Shown here piece after piece: positions 1 through 8,497 of a DNA stretch of 14,051 nt (the stretch's first letter is position 1; each line of letters opens with the position of its first letter). Made by a program: the position numbers and the translations under genes. Source of the stretch: an uncultured Eubacteriales bacterium (GTDB taxonomy: Bacteria; Bacillota; Clostridia; Christensenellales; UBA1242); the NCBI GenBank assembly GCA_949096025.1, contig CARXKP010000022.1:1-14051 (forward strand), given 5' to 3'. The notes below the pieces were generated by a model. The model worked only from the letters and a program-made list of their open reading frames with translations, was not told the DNA's origin and made no database searches.

Positions 1-101
1 CCCTCTCTTCACCCTTTTTTTATAAAATTTTGTCTAAAATCGTCTTTCTTTAATTCTTTTTACAATATTTAGAATTTTTAACTTCAATCATTCGCAATAT
101 C

Positions 102-131
102 TTGACAAACATATTTATAATGATGTATAAT
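102..131 (+). promoter_or_regulatory. Promoter of the giant-protein gene
   Basis: A perfect -35 box TTGACA (102–107) and a perfect -10 box TATAAT (126–131) are separated by 18 bases, giving a start of transcription near 138. AAGGAG at 146–151 lies 8 bases before the ATG at 160. Both boxes match sigma-A consensus, so the gene is expected to be well expressed. The first 100 bases are T-rich and AT-rich, and I see no gene or convincing hairpin in them. Confidence 0.8.
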
Positions 132-159
132 TTATATATATATAAAAGGAGAAATCTCT

Positions 160-3100
160 ATGGCTAAAGGAATTGATAAAGACCGCTCTAGCGTTGTTAA
201 TAATGTTAAGGTCGGTAAAGTAATTGACGGCAGATTTGTTACTGATGTCGTTGACGATAAATTTATGGTTGTTCCTCAAGAAGTTGGGATGAGTGAAAAG
301 GCTGGTCATCTTCTTGAGTTCTCTAGTTCGATTGAAGGTAAAAAAACTTCAATCCTTAGTATTGACAAAAACGAAACTAAACCTAATGTATATACTATTA
401 ATCTCCCTAATTTAAGTCTATTTAAAGATGCTGATAGTAATTCTATTGAGGGCCTTCTTAGTGAAAGTGGACTAACAAGTCAACTGGAAATTACTGCCGA
501 TGAAAATAACAATTTAAATGTTCAAAATGATAATGGCGAAATTAAGTTCACAATTAAAGCAAAAAGTGGAAAAACTTACACCATTACAACTAATGCTACT
601 GGCGTTAATATTCGTTGCGAAGATGACGGCAAGGATTATTCTTTCCAAGCAGAACGCGAATCTGGTGTTGCAATTGATATGCACACTGATATAATTAAAG
701 AATTTTTAGATAATAACAATTCATTCTGTCAGACACCTCAAAACTTTGAAGATTTTCCTTCTCAATTTTTGACTCTTTACGCAACAAGACAACAAGCGAG
801 TAATGAAGCTGAACAACTTGGCGACTTTACTATTAACAGTATTGGCGGTTTTTGGGATAGCAAAAAAGAATCTGCACAATTTCCTTTTGTTTTCTTTACT
901 AAAAAGGATGATCCTGTTCCTCGTTTAGTTTTAAACGGCAGTTTAAGAAGATGTGAAAGTTTCTATCTTCAATATGATGAAAAAGGTGTTCCTAAAATTG
1001 TTTTTAAAATCAAGTTAACAGAGGGCGATAAAACACCTGACTACTATGCTTTTGATTTAAAGAGAGATTCTGACACTAACCTTACCCCTGAATCTATGGC
1101 TGCGATTGAAAGAATTGAAAAAATGGGTGTAAAATTAGAAAGAGAAAATCAAGAATCTACCACTACATCTTATGGTAATGGTGAAACTAAATATGAGTTT
1201 GAGCACAAAGATAGCAAAACTTACACTAAAAATTATCGCGTAGGAATTAATGACAGAGATCTTCGTATTGAAACTGCAGACGCACAAGGCGGTCCTGCAA
1301 AACAAAAAAGAGAAAGAAGAATTCAAGATACTCGTTCTCACGCATTAAACACTGTTACACTAGTTGAAAAAGTTGGTGATGAAGAACACCCTATTATGAG
1401 AGACGGCAAACCTTGGATTGTAAAGCAAGAAGTAGGTATGAGTGAAAAAGCTGAACATCTTTTTGAGTTCTGGCAAAATTTAGATAATGAACCTACTGAA
1501 GAAGGCGGAAAACCAACAACTGAAAAAACTTCAATACTTTCAATAGATAAAAATAAAGATGAATCATATTCTATTGCTCTGCCAAATCCAAATCTATTTA
1601 AAGATACCGAAGGAAAAGCATTGCCAGAAGGAATTTTTCCACTGACTGTTGCACCACCTGCAAGTGCTCTTTCTGTCGTAGATAGAAAGGGTGAAATGTG
1701 TTTCAGTATTCTTGCACAGGATAACAAGACTTATGAAATATCTACAAGTGCTATAGGCGTAAAAATTACCTGCCTAGATGATGGCGCAACTTATTCTTAT
1801 CAAACAGAAAAAGAAAATGGAATTGGAGTAGATTTGCATACTGATGCTATTCCTGAATTTCTTGACGAAAAAAATAGTTTCTGCAATACCCCTGCCCGTC
1901 TTAAAGATTTCCCTCCTCAACTTATTAACCTTTATACTACTAGACTTCAAGGAAATCAGAAAATTAAAATGAGCGACTATAGTTTTACCGCAATTGACCA
2001 AGGTTTTTGGGATCAATCTAAAGCCAAAAAGAACGAGGCAACAAAACATCCTTTTGTTTTCGTTACCCAGGAAAGTACTGGCGAAACCTTTATGAGTTCA
2101 AATGGTTATCTTAGAAGATGCGATAGTTTCTATCTTCAATATGACCCTGATACAAAAACTCCTAGAATAGTATTTAAACTCACCGCTATGGGAAGTGACA
2201 ATACTCCTCAATACTATGCTTTTGATCTAAAAACTAAAGATGGAAAATTAACAAAAGAGGCTATTGATGCTATCAATACAATTTCAGCACTTCCTGGTGT
2301 GGCTTTTAGTCAACAAAATGGTAGAAACATAGATAATTCTTTAGGTTTTCCTTTTGAAGAAAAAGATACAAAAGAATATAGTTCAAACTTTAATGTTCAA
2401 GTGAACAATCGTGAATATAATCAAGATGGTCTTATTGAACAACCTCCTGAAGATGAGGATGAAGTTGTTTTACCTCCTGAAGATGATATTAATTTAGTAG
2501 ACCCTGGTCCTGACGGTGGTGGCTCTGGCGGTGGACCTGGTGGTGATGAACCTAAAAAACCTGGTGGCGACACACCAAGAGTTCCTCCAGATGGTCCAGG
2601 AATAACCAATCCTCCTGGGGATGATGGAGAACCACCAATAGTAGAAAATCCAGGCGAAAATCCAGAACCTGACGAAAAAGGTGGCGGAGATGATACTCCT
2701 CCTGTAAAACCTGGAGATGCTTCACTTACTGAACCTAACACCCCAAATCTTAGACCTGACCCTATTGGGAACATAGCAGATCCAAAGAAACCTAAACCAA
2801 AAGCAAAACCAAAAAGAACATTGATTAAAGGTACTGAAAAAGACTATTCTGCTATTGCAGACTCATTCGGAACAGCCTTTGCTTACCTTGGCGTATTTAT
2901 CGCTATTGGTGCTTTGTTAACTGGTTTTGGAATTCTTGGTATAATCGGTCTTGCTATTGCTGGTGCAGGAACTTTAACAACAACATTAAGTGATAAATTT
3001 AAATATACTCCTTATAAAGTTGCGGTAGAAAAAGTCAAAGATTTTGAAAATCAACAAGCAGAAGATGAAGAAGGTGCTGAAAACTTCTTATCAAAAGAAA

Positions 3101-6100
3101 AAGATTTAAGTAATGCAACTGAACAAACACATTTAGCAGAAAAAGAACTTCAAGGTACAATAGCTACTGAATTTGGTCCATTTAAAGAGGCCTATGATGA
3201 ATATGGTGTTGGTTTTACAAATAGTCCTAAGCCTATTGGACCTGACGGAAACCCTACAAATCCATCTAGAACAAGCCAAATGGTTGGTCCAGACGGACTT
3301 CATATTAAACAGGCAATGCTTGCTCAATTAAATCTTATTCAACAGGCAAAGACTGAAGAAGAACGTAATAAACACATAGAAGAATTTATGGACTCAACGT
3401 TCAAAGCAATGCCTGCAGAAAAAAGACAGGAAACCATAGAAAAAACATTTGGCCTTCAAACGAAACCTGCTGAAATGAGTGATGAAGATTATTTAAAGCA
3501 AACTAGTGAGAGTAGACAAAGACTTAGCACCTTTATCTCAAAATTAGAAAAAGCCGTATCTACTCAAGAACAAGAACACGCTATTCAAGGAGAACAAGAA
3601 AAAAATATTGGTAAGGCTAGAGATAGGCAACTTACAAAAATGTTCTGCTCTTCTCGTTTAACTGAAAAACAAAGCATAGCTTTAGTTGAACGCTATGCCC
3701 CTACCCTTGCAAGACGACTTGCTAATGATGAAAATTTCAACAGAGAAAAGGTAGAAAAAATATTTGGAAAACTTTCTGAAGAAGCACAATCACAAATTTA
3801 TCAAACTATAATAAATGCTGGACAGCAAGTTTCACAAAGCATCGATGCAATTGATAGAGATGCTCAAGATAATAGACAGTATGTTGCTAATGCTCATCAA
3901 GCTGGAGAATATATCAAAACCAATGGTTTTGCCAATATTCAAGAAGATATTCTAAATAAAGAAGATAAATATTTTAGTAAGACAGAAGCGATTTCGCCAA
4001 TAAAGAGAATAATTGTTGAAAAAACATATCAGGTTCACTCAAAAACAAAACCTCCTTATTCTTATATAGACAGAAGTGTTCCAAATAGTCCAGATGTATC
4101 TGCAGCAAAAAACATTTCTTCTATATTAAATGCTGATGAAGGCTTAACAAATCTTCAAAGTGCTTCTAACGACTTGAAAAAATATTTATTGACAAATTTT
4201 GAAGACATCTTTCAAACTTACCTCACTGATGATGCTCCTGAAACACTACTACCTAATTTAGATAAAGTTTTCAATAGTGGCAATGTAGGAACTATAGAAA
4301 ACCTTGCTAATCAACTTGCTAAGAAAGATGGCGATAAGAGGCAAAAAGAACTTTATGCCCTGCTTGAAAAATTTAATAAAGCAAAGAATGCTATTAAAAA
4401 TGCAGGAAACGCTCTTTCACCTAAAGTTGAAACTTTAAGAACAGCACTTGAAGGTAACCATATTTTAGAAGATGCCGGAATTGAAAAGAAAGATTTTGAT
4501 AAAATTGTATCTAGAAAAGTTAAAGAAATAGAAAAAATATCTTTCGTAAATGAACATCTTATTAAAGGAATGGATAAAGCATCTGCTCAACGATTATTAA
4601 GTGACATTGCATCTTCAATGGTTCTTGCTGAAAAAGCAGAAGAGAACTCTGAAATTACTCCTACTGATAAGAAAAAATACGACGGAATACTCAGTGTTTT
4701 AAATGGTGTTGTAAATGGTACACTCGCCGAATCTGTAATTGACAATCAAGTAATTATGGGAATAGTTGGTTCTCGCGAATCAAGCAATGAAAATAATCTA
4801 AAAGATGCCGTAAAAGTAGCAAAAACTCACATCGCTGGATACAAAGAAGTTATAAAACTAGTCGACAGATTAGGCTTATCAACTGATATACTTCCAGGTG
4901 AAGAAAAGAGCGAAAGACAAAAATTCCTTGATGAATTAAATGCTAGAGCAATGACTAGCGAGAAAAAAACAAACCAAATCCTAGCTGAAATGATTAATGC
5001 TCAATTAGGTGATAAGCGCATTGAACCAAATGGTCCAACATATCGTGAACTTCTTGAAGCATCAAGAGATGATAAGGGAAAGATTGACCTAAGAAAAGCA
5101 AATAGAATTATCAATAGAGAAATTGATAGACTCAATAGCCGTGCTCAAGTAGAATCACATTGCAATGACCACAATGTTGGAAGTGATTTTGCCACTCAAG
5201 AGTTAAAACGCAGAAAGAAACATCATAATAAATCAAGAGTTGAAACAAAATATGACAGTGTTTATGATATGATTGAATCTTTAGCGGTTAAAGCTGGTAA
5301 AACTTCTGCTGAGATGAGAGAACTCGTTACTAACAACCCTAATTGGTCTGCTAAGAAACTTGCTGATAAACTCGGACTTTCACAAGAATATAAAAAAGAA
5401 ATTGGAAAAGTTTCAACAACTCCTATAGCTGAAAGTCAGAAAAAAGAAATTTGGCTTTTACAAAAAGAAAATGAAATTTTTAAGGCTGCTTCTGATGATT
5501 TTGAAGCCGCTTGGAACGATGCTCTTGCTGGTAAGCCTGAATCACTTAAGCAATTTATTGAATCCGCATCTCGTGGAAAATTAAAAAAGGACAAGAAAAA
5601 TAAAGGTACAGAAACTGAAAAGAAAGATAATCGTACAAAAGCAGAAATTAAAGAATTAACATCTTTCTATGCAGAGATTCTTGAAAGCACAGGTTTGAAC
5701 CTCGACAATCTTTCAAAACTGCTTAAGGGAAAAGATAATGCATCTATTACTGCAACAATAGCAGAGTTAAATAAACGTGAACCTGTTGCAAAAGTTGAGG
5801 CAATGCTTGATGAAAGAAAGGCTAACCTTAAACATACCGAACTTTTAGCGGGAGCAACTAAGACTTCTAGAAGGGCTATGGAAGTCGCAGATGAAGCAGA
5901 ACAATTTATGGCTGATAAAATGTCATTTGATGCAAAAATGGATTTGTTAGCTTCCTTAAAGAACTTTGGCTTTACTAAAAAACAGGTGGAAAATGCTTAC
6001 CAAGCATTCTTAAGAGGTGATGCTAAATACTTTGCTGATACCCATATTAAAATTAATGGCGAAGAAAAGTCACTTAACACCCTTCTTTCTGAAAAAACCA

Positions 6101-6540
6101 AAGGAAAATGTTCATTTGACGGAAAAGAACCTACAACGCTTAAACGCTTAGGTATCAAAGCCAAAGATTTGACTAAGAAAAGAACTAGAAACAAAAATCT
6201 TAAGAATATCAAAAAACGCATTGCTAAACTTGAAAAAGCAATTAAAAAAGAAGATAAAGTTGCTAAAAAGAAAGTTAACAAAACTAAGAAAGGTACTTCA
6301 GCTAAGATTAAAAATCCTCGCAAAATGCAAGATAACATTACAAGAATGCAAGTTGAAACTGCTAAAACCAAAGCAAAAACTGATGTAGTTGTTGCACAAC
6401 ATAAGAAAGAAATGGAAGAAGAACTTAAACGTCAACAAGAAGAATTAAAACGACAAGAAGCAGAGCAAAAAAGAGCTGAAGAGGCTGCTCATACTGATGA
6501 AAGAAATGCCAACGAAGACAGCGAAGAACTAGAAAGTTAA
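160..6540 (+). CDS. Giant 2126-residue protein of unknown function, with duplicated N-terminal module
   Basis: I do not recognise the family. The start at 160 is fixed by AAGGAG 8 bases upstream. Residues about 20–368 and 400–753 are two diverged copies of one module. Shared blocks include QEVGMSEKA, TSILSIDKN, SFCxTP, LRRC(E/D)SFYLQYD and YYAFDLK, and three cysteines recur in each copy (153/190/265 and 538/575/654). Residues about 760–887 are a Pro/Gly/Asp-rich, probably disordered linker ending in a Pro/Lys stretch. Residues 905–939 are hydrophobic and Gly-rich, long enough for one long or two short membrane helices. Residues about 970–2000 are charged and look mostly helical; 2001–2060 are Lys-rich and 2081–2126 are Glu/Gln/Arg-rich coiled coil. 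No N-terminal signal peptide or LPXTG-type anchor is visible, so the N-terminal modules may be cytosolic or may cross by a route not evident here. It is a single-gene unit with its own promoter and terminator. A structural, filament or surface role is possible but unsupported. Confidence 0.9.
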   Translation: MAKGIDKDRSSVVNNVKVGKVIDGRFVTDVVDDKFMVVPQEVGMSEKAGHLLEFSSSIEGKKTSILSIDKNETKPNVYTINLPNLSLFKDADSNSIEGLLSESGLTSQLEITADENNNLNVQNDNGEIKFTIKAKSGKTYTITTNATGVNIRCEDDGKDYSFQAERESGVAIDMHTDIIKEFLDNNNSFCQTPQNFEDFPSQFLTLYATRQQASNEAEQLGDFTINSIGGFWDSKKESAQFPFVFFTKKDDPVPRLVLNGSLRRCESFYLQYDEKGVPKIVFKIKLTEGDKTPDYYAFDLKRDSDTNLTPESMAAIERIEKMGVKLERENQESTTTSYGNGETKYEFEHKDSKTYTKNYRVGINDRDLRIETADAQGGPAKQKRERRIQDTRSHALNTVTLVEKVGDEEHPIMRDGKPWIVKQEVGMSEKAEHLFEFWQNLDNEPTEEGGKPTTEKTSILSIDKNKDESYSIALPNPNLFKDTEGKALPEGIFPLTVAPPASALSVVDRKGEMCFSILAQDNKTYEISTSAIGVKITCLDDGATYSYQTEKENGIGVDLHTDAIPEFLDEKNSFCNTPARLKDFPPQLINLYTTRLQGNQKIKMSDYSFTAIDQGFWDQSKAKKNEATKHPFVFVTQESTGETFMSSNGYLRRCDSFYLQYDPDTKTPRIVFKLTAMGSDNTPQYYAFDLKTKDGKLTKEAIDAINTISALPGVAFSQQNGRNIDNSLGFPFEEKDTKEYSSNFNVQVNNREYNQDGLIEQPPEDEDEVVLPPEDDINLVDPGPDGGGSGGGPGGDEPKKPGGDTPRVPPDGPGITNPPGDDGEPPIVENPGENPEPDEKGGGDDTPPVKPGDASLTEPNTPNLRPDPIGNIADPKKPKPKAKPKRTLIKGTEKDYSAIADSFGTAFAYLGVFIAIGALLTGFGILGIIGLAIAGAGTLTTTLSDKFKYTPYKVAVEKVKDFENQQAEDEEGAENFLSKEKDLSNATEQTHLAEKELQGTIATEFGPFKEAYDEYGVGFTNSPKPIGPDGNPTNPSRTSQMVGPDGLHIKQAMLAQLNLIQQAKTEEERNKHIEEFMDSTFKAMPAEKRQETIEKTFGLQTKPAEMSDEDYLKQTSESRQRLSTFISKLEKAVSTQEQEHAIQGEQEKNIGKARDRQLTKMFCSSRLTEKQSIALVERYAPTLARRLANDENFNREKVEKIFGKLSEEAQSQIYQTIINAGQQVSQSIDAIDRDAQDNRQYVANAHQAGEYIKTNGFANIQEDILNKEDKYFSKTEAISPIKRIIVEKTYQVHSKTKPPYSYIDRSVPNSPDVSAAKNISSILNADEGLTNLQSASNDLKKYLLTNFEDIFQTYLTDDAPETLLPNLDKVFNSGNVGTIENLANQLAKKDGDKRQKELYALLEKFNKAKNAIKNAGNALSPKVETLRTALEGNHILEDAGIEKKDFDKIVSRKVKEIEKISFVNEHLIKGMDKASAQRLLSDIASSMVLAEKAEENSEITPTDKKKYDGILSVLNGVVNGTLAESVIDNQVIMGIVGSRESSNENNLKDAVKVAKTHIAGYKEVIKLVDRLGLSTDILPGEEKSERQKFLDELNARAMTSEKKTNQILAEMINAQLGDKRIEPNGPTYRELLEASRDDKGKIDLRKANRIINREIDRLNSRAQVESHCNDHNVGSDFATQELKRRKKHHNKSRVETKYDSVYDMIESLAVKAGKTSAEMRELVTNNPNWSAKKLADKLGLSQEYKKEIGKVSTTPIAESQKKEIWLLQKENEIFKAASDDFEAAWNDALAGKPESLKQFIESASRGKLKKDKKNKGTETEKKDNRTKAEIKELTSFYAEILESTGLNLDNLSKLLKGKDNASITATIAELNKREPVAKVEAMLDERKANLKHTELLAGATKTSRRAMEVADEAEQFMADKMSFDAKMDLLASLKNFGFTKKQVENAYQAFLRGDAKYFADTHIKINGEEKSLNTLLSEKTKGKCSFDGKEPTTLKRLGIKAKDLTKKRTRNKNLKNIKKRIAKLEKAIKKEDKVAKKKVNKTKKGTSAKIKNPRKMQDNITRMQVETAKTKAKTDVVVAQHKKEMEEELKRQQEELKRQEAEQKRAEEAAHTDERNANEDSEELES
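217..1263 (+). repeat. Copy 1 of the tandem protein module (residues ~20–368)
   Basis: First copy of the intragenic duplication. Landmarks are QEVGMSEKA from residue 40, Cys153 in an RCEDDG context, Cys190 in SFCQTP, and Cys265 in LRRCESFYLQYD. The copy ends near NYRVGINDRD (358–367). Boundaries are approximate because they were read by eye from protein similarity; the DNA has diverged considerably. Confidence 0.8.
1357..2418 (+). repeat. Copy 2 of the tandem protein module (residues ~400–753)
   Basis: Second copy, offset about 383–389 residues from the first. Equivalent landmarks are QEVGMSEKA from residue 423, Cys538 in a TCLDDG context, Cys575 in SFCNTP, Cys654 in LRRCDSFYLQYD, and an ending near NFNVQVNNRE. 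The order of all blocks is the same as in copy 1, so this is an in-frame tandem duplication. Confidence 0.8.
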
Positions 6541-6568
6541 TAATGTTTTAATCTATCTTTCTAAAAAG

Positions 6569-6602
6569 AAGTTTAACCCTAAAAAGGTTGAACTTTTTTT
6601 AT
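6569..6602 (+). terminator. Rho-independent terminator after the giant gene
   Basis: AAGTTTAACC (6569–6578) pairs with GGTTGAACTT (6586–6595): 10 base pairs including one G·U, with a 7-base loop and a following T run. It lies 28 bases after the stop codon and closes the single-gene unit. Confidence 0.85.
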
Positions 6603-6648
6603 ACTTTAATTCAAAAAATAAATATTTTTATAAATCATTTAAATTAGT

Positions 6649-6677
6649 TTGCTTATAATCTCCTATTTTTATATAAT
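6649..6677 (+). promoter_or_regulatory. Promoter of ychF–mrnC
   Basis: A -35-like TTGCTT (6649–6654), a 17-base spacer and a perfect -10 TATAAT (6672–6677) predict a start near 6684 and a 5' leader of about 58 bases. AGAGG (6729–6733) sits 8 bases before the ychF ATG. I see no riboswitch-like structure in the AT-rich leader. Confidence 0.6.
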
Positions 6678-6741
6678 ATATATAGATTTTTAAACTTTTA
6701 CATAAAAGTCAATATTATTTATTAACAAAGAGGAAAAAATT

Positions 6742-7836
6742 ATGAAAATTGGTGTTGTTGGATTGCCAAATGTTGGCAAAAGCACATTATTTAATGCAAT
6801 AACAAATGCTGGCGCAGAAAGTGCAAACTACCCTTTCTGTACAATAGAACCTAATATAGGTGTTGTTGATGTACCTGATGAAAGACTTGACAGGCTTGGG
6901 GAATTTTATTCTACTCAAAAGATTACCCCTGCATCTATTGAGTTTGTTGACATTGCTGGTCTTGTTGCTGGAGCAAGCAAAGGTGAAGGACTTGGCAATA
7001 AGTTTTTAAGTCATATTCGTGAAGTTGATGCAATTGTCCACGTAGTAAGATGTTTTCAAAACGACAAAATTATACACGTAAATGGTTCTATAGACCCGCT
7101 CCGTGATATTGATGTTATTAATTTAGAACTTGCTCTCTCTGACCTTGAGCAAATAACTAAAAAACTTGAAAAAGACTCCAAACTTGTCAAAACTGGAGAT
7201 AAGAGTTTAATAACTGGCGTTAACTTAATGACAAGAATTAAGGAAGCACTTGAAAGCAATCTTCCTGCCCGCTCTGTTGAAATTGATGGAGAGGAAGAAG
7301 AAAAAATACTTAAAAACCTTCAACTTCTTACTGCAAAACCAGTAATTTATGTTGCAAACATTGGCGAAGATGATTTAAACAAGCCTGATAATGATTTTGT
7401 AAAAGCAGTCAAGGCTTTTGCAGAAAAGGAAGGTGCTAAAGTTATTAGCCTTTCAGCAAAGATTGAAGAAGAACTATCTGGACTTGACATTGATGAAAAA
7501 ACAATGTTCAAGGAAGAACTTGGGATAAATGAAAGTGGTCTTGAAAAACTTGTTAAGGCAAGTTATGACCTTCTCGGTCTTATGAGTTTCTTAACCGCTG
7601 GAGAAAAGGAAGTTAGAGCCTGGACAATCAAAAAAGGTACAAAAGCCCCTCAAGCAGCAGGTAAAATTCATACAGATTTTGAAAAAGGATTTATTAAAGC
7701 AGAAATTGTTTCTTATAATGATTTACTTGAAGCAGGAAGTTATGTAAAAGCAAAAGAGAAAGGTAAAGTAAGAATGGAAGGCAAAGATTATGTTGTTCAA
7801 GATGGCGATGTAATATTGTTTAGATTTAATGTCTAA
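6742..7836 (+). CDS. ychF: Redox/stress-linked ribosome-binding ATPase YchF (OLA1 family)
   Basis: A 364-residue protein of standard length for the YchF/OLA1 branch of the Obg-HflX GTPase superfamily, which prefers ATP and associates with ribosomes in the cytosol. Visible motifs: the P-loop GLPNVGKST at residues 7–15; switch region NYPFCTIEPN; G3 motif DIAGLVAGAS from residue 70, with the hydrophobic residue replacing the catalytic Gln that marks this family; and NIGE at 206–209 in place of the usual NKxD, the basis for ATP preference. A coiled-coil segment interrupts the G domain around residues 125–200, and the C-terminal ~85 residues form a TGS domain (ending VQDGDVILFRFNV). It is the first gene of a two-gene unit; mrnC follows after 15 bases. 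Identification is secure. Confidence 0.97.
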   Translation: MKIGVVGLPNVGKSTLFNAITNAGAESANYPFCTIEPNIGVVDVPDERLDRLGEFYSTQKITPASIEFVDIAGLVAGASKGEGLGNKFLSHIREVDAIVHVVRCFQNDKIIHVNGSIDPLRDIDVINLELALSDLEQITKKLEKDSKLVKTGDKSLITGVNLMTRIKEALESNLPARSVEIDGEEEEKILKNLQLLTAKPVIYVANIGEDDLNKPDNDFVKAVKAFAEKEGAKVISLSAKIEEELSGLDIDEKTMFKEELGINESGLEKLVKASYDLLGLMSFLTAGEKEVRAWTIKKGTKAPQAAGKIHTDFEKGFIKAEIVSYNDLLEAGSYVKAKEKGKVRMEGKDYVVQDGDVILFRFNV

Positions 7837-7851
7837 GCATAAGAGGAATTT

Positions 7852-8235
7852 ATGGAAGAAAATAAATTAAAGGAACTTTTAAGTACTAATCTCCTCCCCC
7901 TTGCTTTCATTGGTGATAGTGTTCATACCTTGTTTGTACGAGATTATATTTTAAAAAGTGGCAATTTAAAACTTGAAAATTATCACAATAAATCTTCTCA
8001 ATATTGTAAAGCTTCTTCTCAGGCTAAAGCACTTGAAAAGATTATTCCCCTGTTAAACGAAGATGAAAGTGAAATAGTACGCAGAGCTAGAAACGCAAAA
8101 CCAAAACATCAAGCAAAAAATGCAAGCAGTGCAGATTATTCTTATGCAACAGCTTTTGAAGCATTAATCGGCTATCTATATATAACCGAAAATAAAGATA
8201 GGCTTGATGAAATTTTAAAAATATCAATTCTTTAA
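7852..8235 (+). CDS. mrnC: Mini-ribonuclease III (23S rRNA 3' maturation)
   Basis: A 127-residue RNase III catalytic domain without a double-stranded RNA-binding domain, which is the Mini-III architecture. In Bacillus Mini-III trims both ends of 23S precursor rRNA, usually together with ribosomal protein L3. The N-terminal motif LAFIGDSVHTLFVRDYI carries the catalytic Asp22, and FEALIGYLY carries the second metal ligand, Glu103. The basic RRARNAKPKHQAKNAS segment (about residues 80–96) is the family's substrate-binding region. The start is supported by AAGAGG (7841–7846) 5 bases upstream. It lies 15 bases after ychF, so the two are probably cotranscribed; in many Bacillota mrnC instead follows cysS. 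I see no strong terminator directly after it. Confidence 0.95.
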   Translation: MEENKLKELLSTNLLPLAFIGDSVHTLFVRDYILKSGNLKLENYHNKSSQYCKASSQAKALEKIIPLLNEDESEIVRRARNAKPKHQAKNASSADYSYATAFEALIGYLYITENKDRLDEILKISIL

Positions 8236-8289
8236 CTTTTCAAAACTTATATACTATTTTTAAATTGTATAAGGAATTTAGAAAAACCA

Positions 8290-8440
8290 TAAGTCTGCCT
8301 AAAACAAAGCAAGGCAAGGCTCATAAAATGTCTCAAAGCAGGAGTTTTGTAACCTTAATGACTGTTTTGAGGCATTTTAAAATTAACACAGCAAGTAAAT
8401 TTTAAAAAATTTTCGATTGCGTAGTTTATAGACAGACTTA
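8290..8440 (+). other. Strongly structured non-coding element (candidate small RNA or MITE-like repeat)
   Basis: TAAGTCTGCCTA (8290–8301) and TAGACAGACTTA (8429–8440) are inverted repeats matching at 11 of 12 positions. The pairing continues inward (AAAC 8302–8305 with GTTT 8424–8427, then GCAA 8309–8312 with TTGC 8417–8420). Inside is an 18-pair helix, 8324–8341 with 8362–8379, unbroken and with two G·U pairs, capping a 20-base loop. The two stems are joined by an asymmetric internal loop (11 bases on the 5' side, 37 on the 3' side). No ORF or ribosome binding site occupies it. The shape (closing stem, central bubble, terminal hairpin, about 150 bases) loosely recalls 6S RNA, but the matching terminal repeats also fit a miniature inverted-repeat element. 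I cannot decide between these. A weak -10-like TATAAG (8268–8273) lies upstream, without a clear -35. The inner hairpin could also weakly terminate ychF–mrnC transcripts. Confidence 0.6.
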
Positions 8441-8449
8441 AAAAATGAA

Positions 8450-8478
8450 TTGATATTTTTATTAATATATGCTAAAAT
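8450..8478 (+). promoter_or_regulatory. Promoter of the rlmB–sigH–metG-like unit
   Basis: TTGATA (8450–8455), a 17-base spacer, and TAAAAT (8473–8478), with a TG dinucleotide at 8470–8471 giving an extended -10 (TGC before the box). The predicted start near 8485 would leave a very short 5' leader, with GGAG (8486–8489) at its beginning, so the exact start needs mapping. Confidence 0.55.
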
Positions 8479-8497
8479 GAAACGTGGAGTAAAATTT

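Noticed and set aside
116..121. Additional TATAAT close to the giant-gene promoter
   Set aside because: Only 8 bases after TTGACA, too near to be its -10 box; the copy at 126–131 has proper spacing.
1338..1727. Reverse-strand ORF of 129 residues
   Set aside because: Antisense shadow of the giant gene in AT-rich coding sequence, with no ribosome binding site or recognisable motif.
2421..2774. Reverse-strand Gly/Ser/Pro-rich ORF of 117 residues
   Set aside because: It is the complement of the Pro/Gly linker codons; low-complexity sequence on one strand creates an open frame on the other.
5997..6371. Reverse-strand hydrophobic ORF of 124 residues
   Set aside because: Complement of the Lys-rich tail (AAA/AAG read as TTT/CTT gives Phe/Leu); it only looks like membrane sequence by artefact.
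6654..6659. TATAAT upstream of ychF as an alternative -10
   Set aside because: No acceptable -35 box about 17 bases upstream; the copy at 6672–6677 pairs with TTGCTT at ideal spacing.
8450..8497. Upstream TTG start for rlmB
   Set aside because: The segment is the predicted promoter, encodes no RlmB-like sequence, and has no binding site. RlmB homology begins at MYIEGKNAI (8498).
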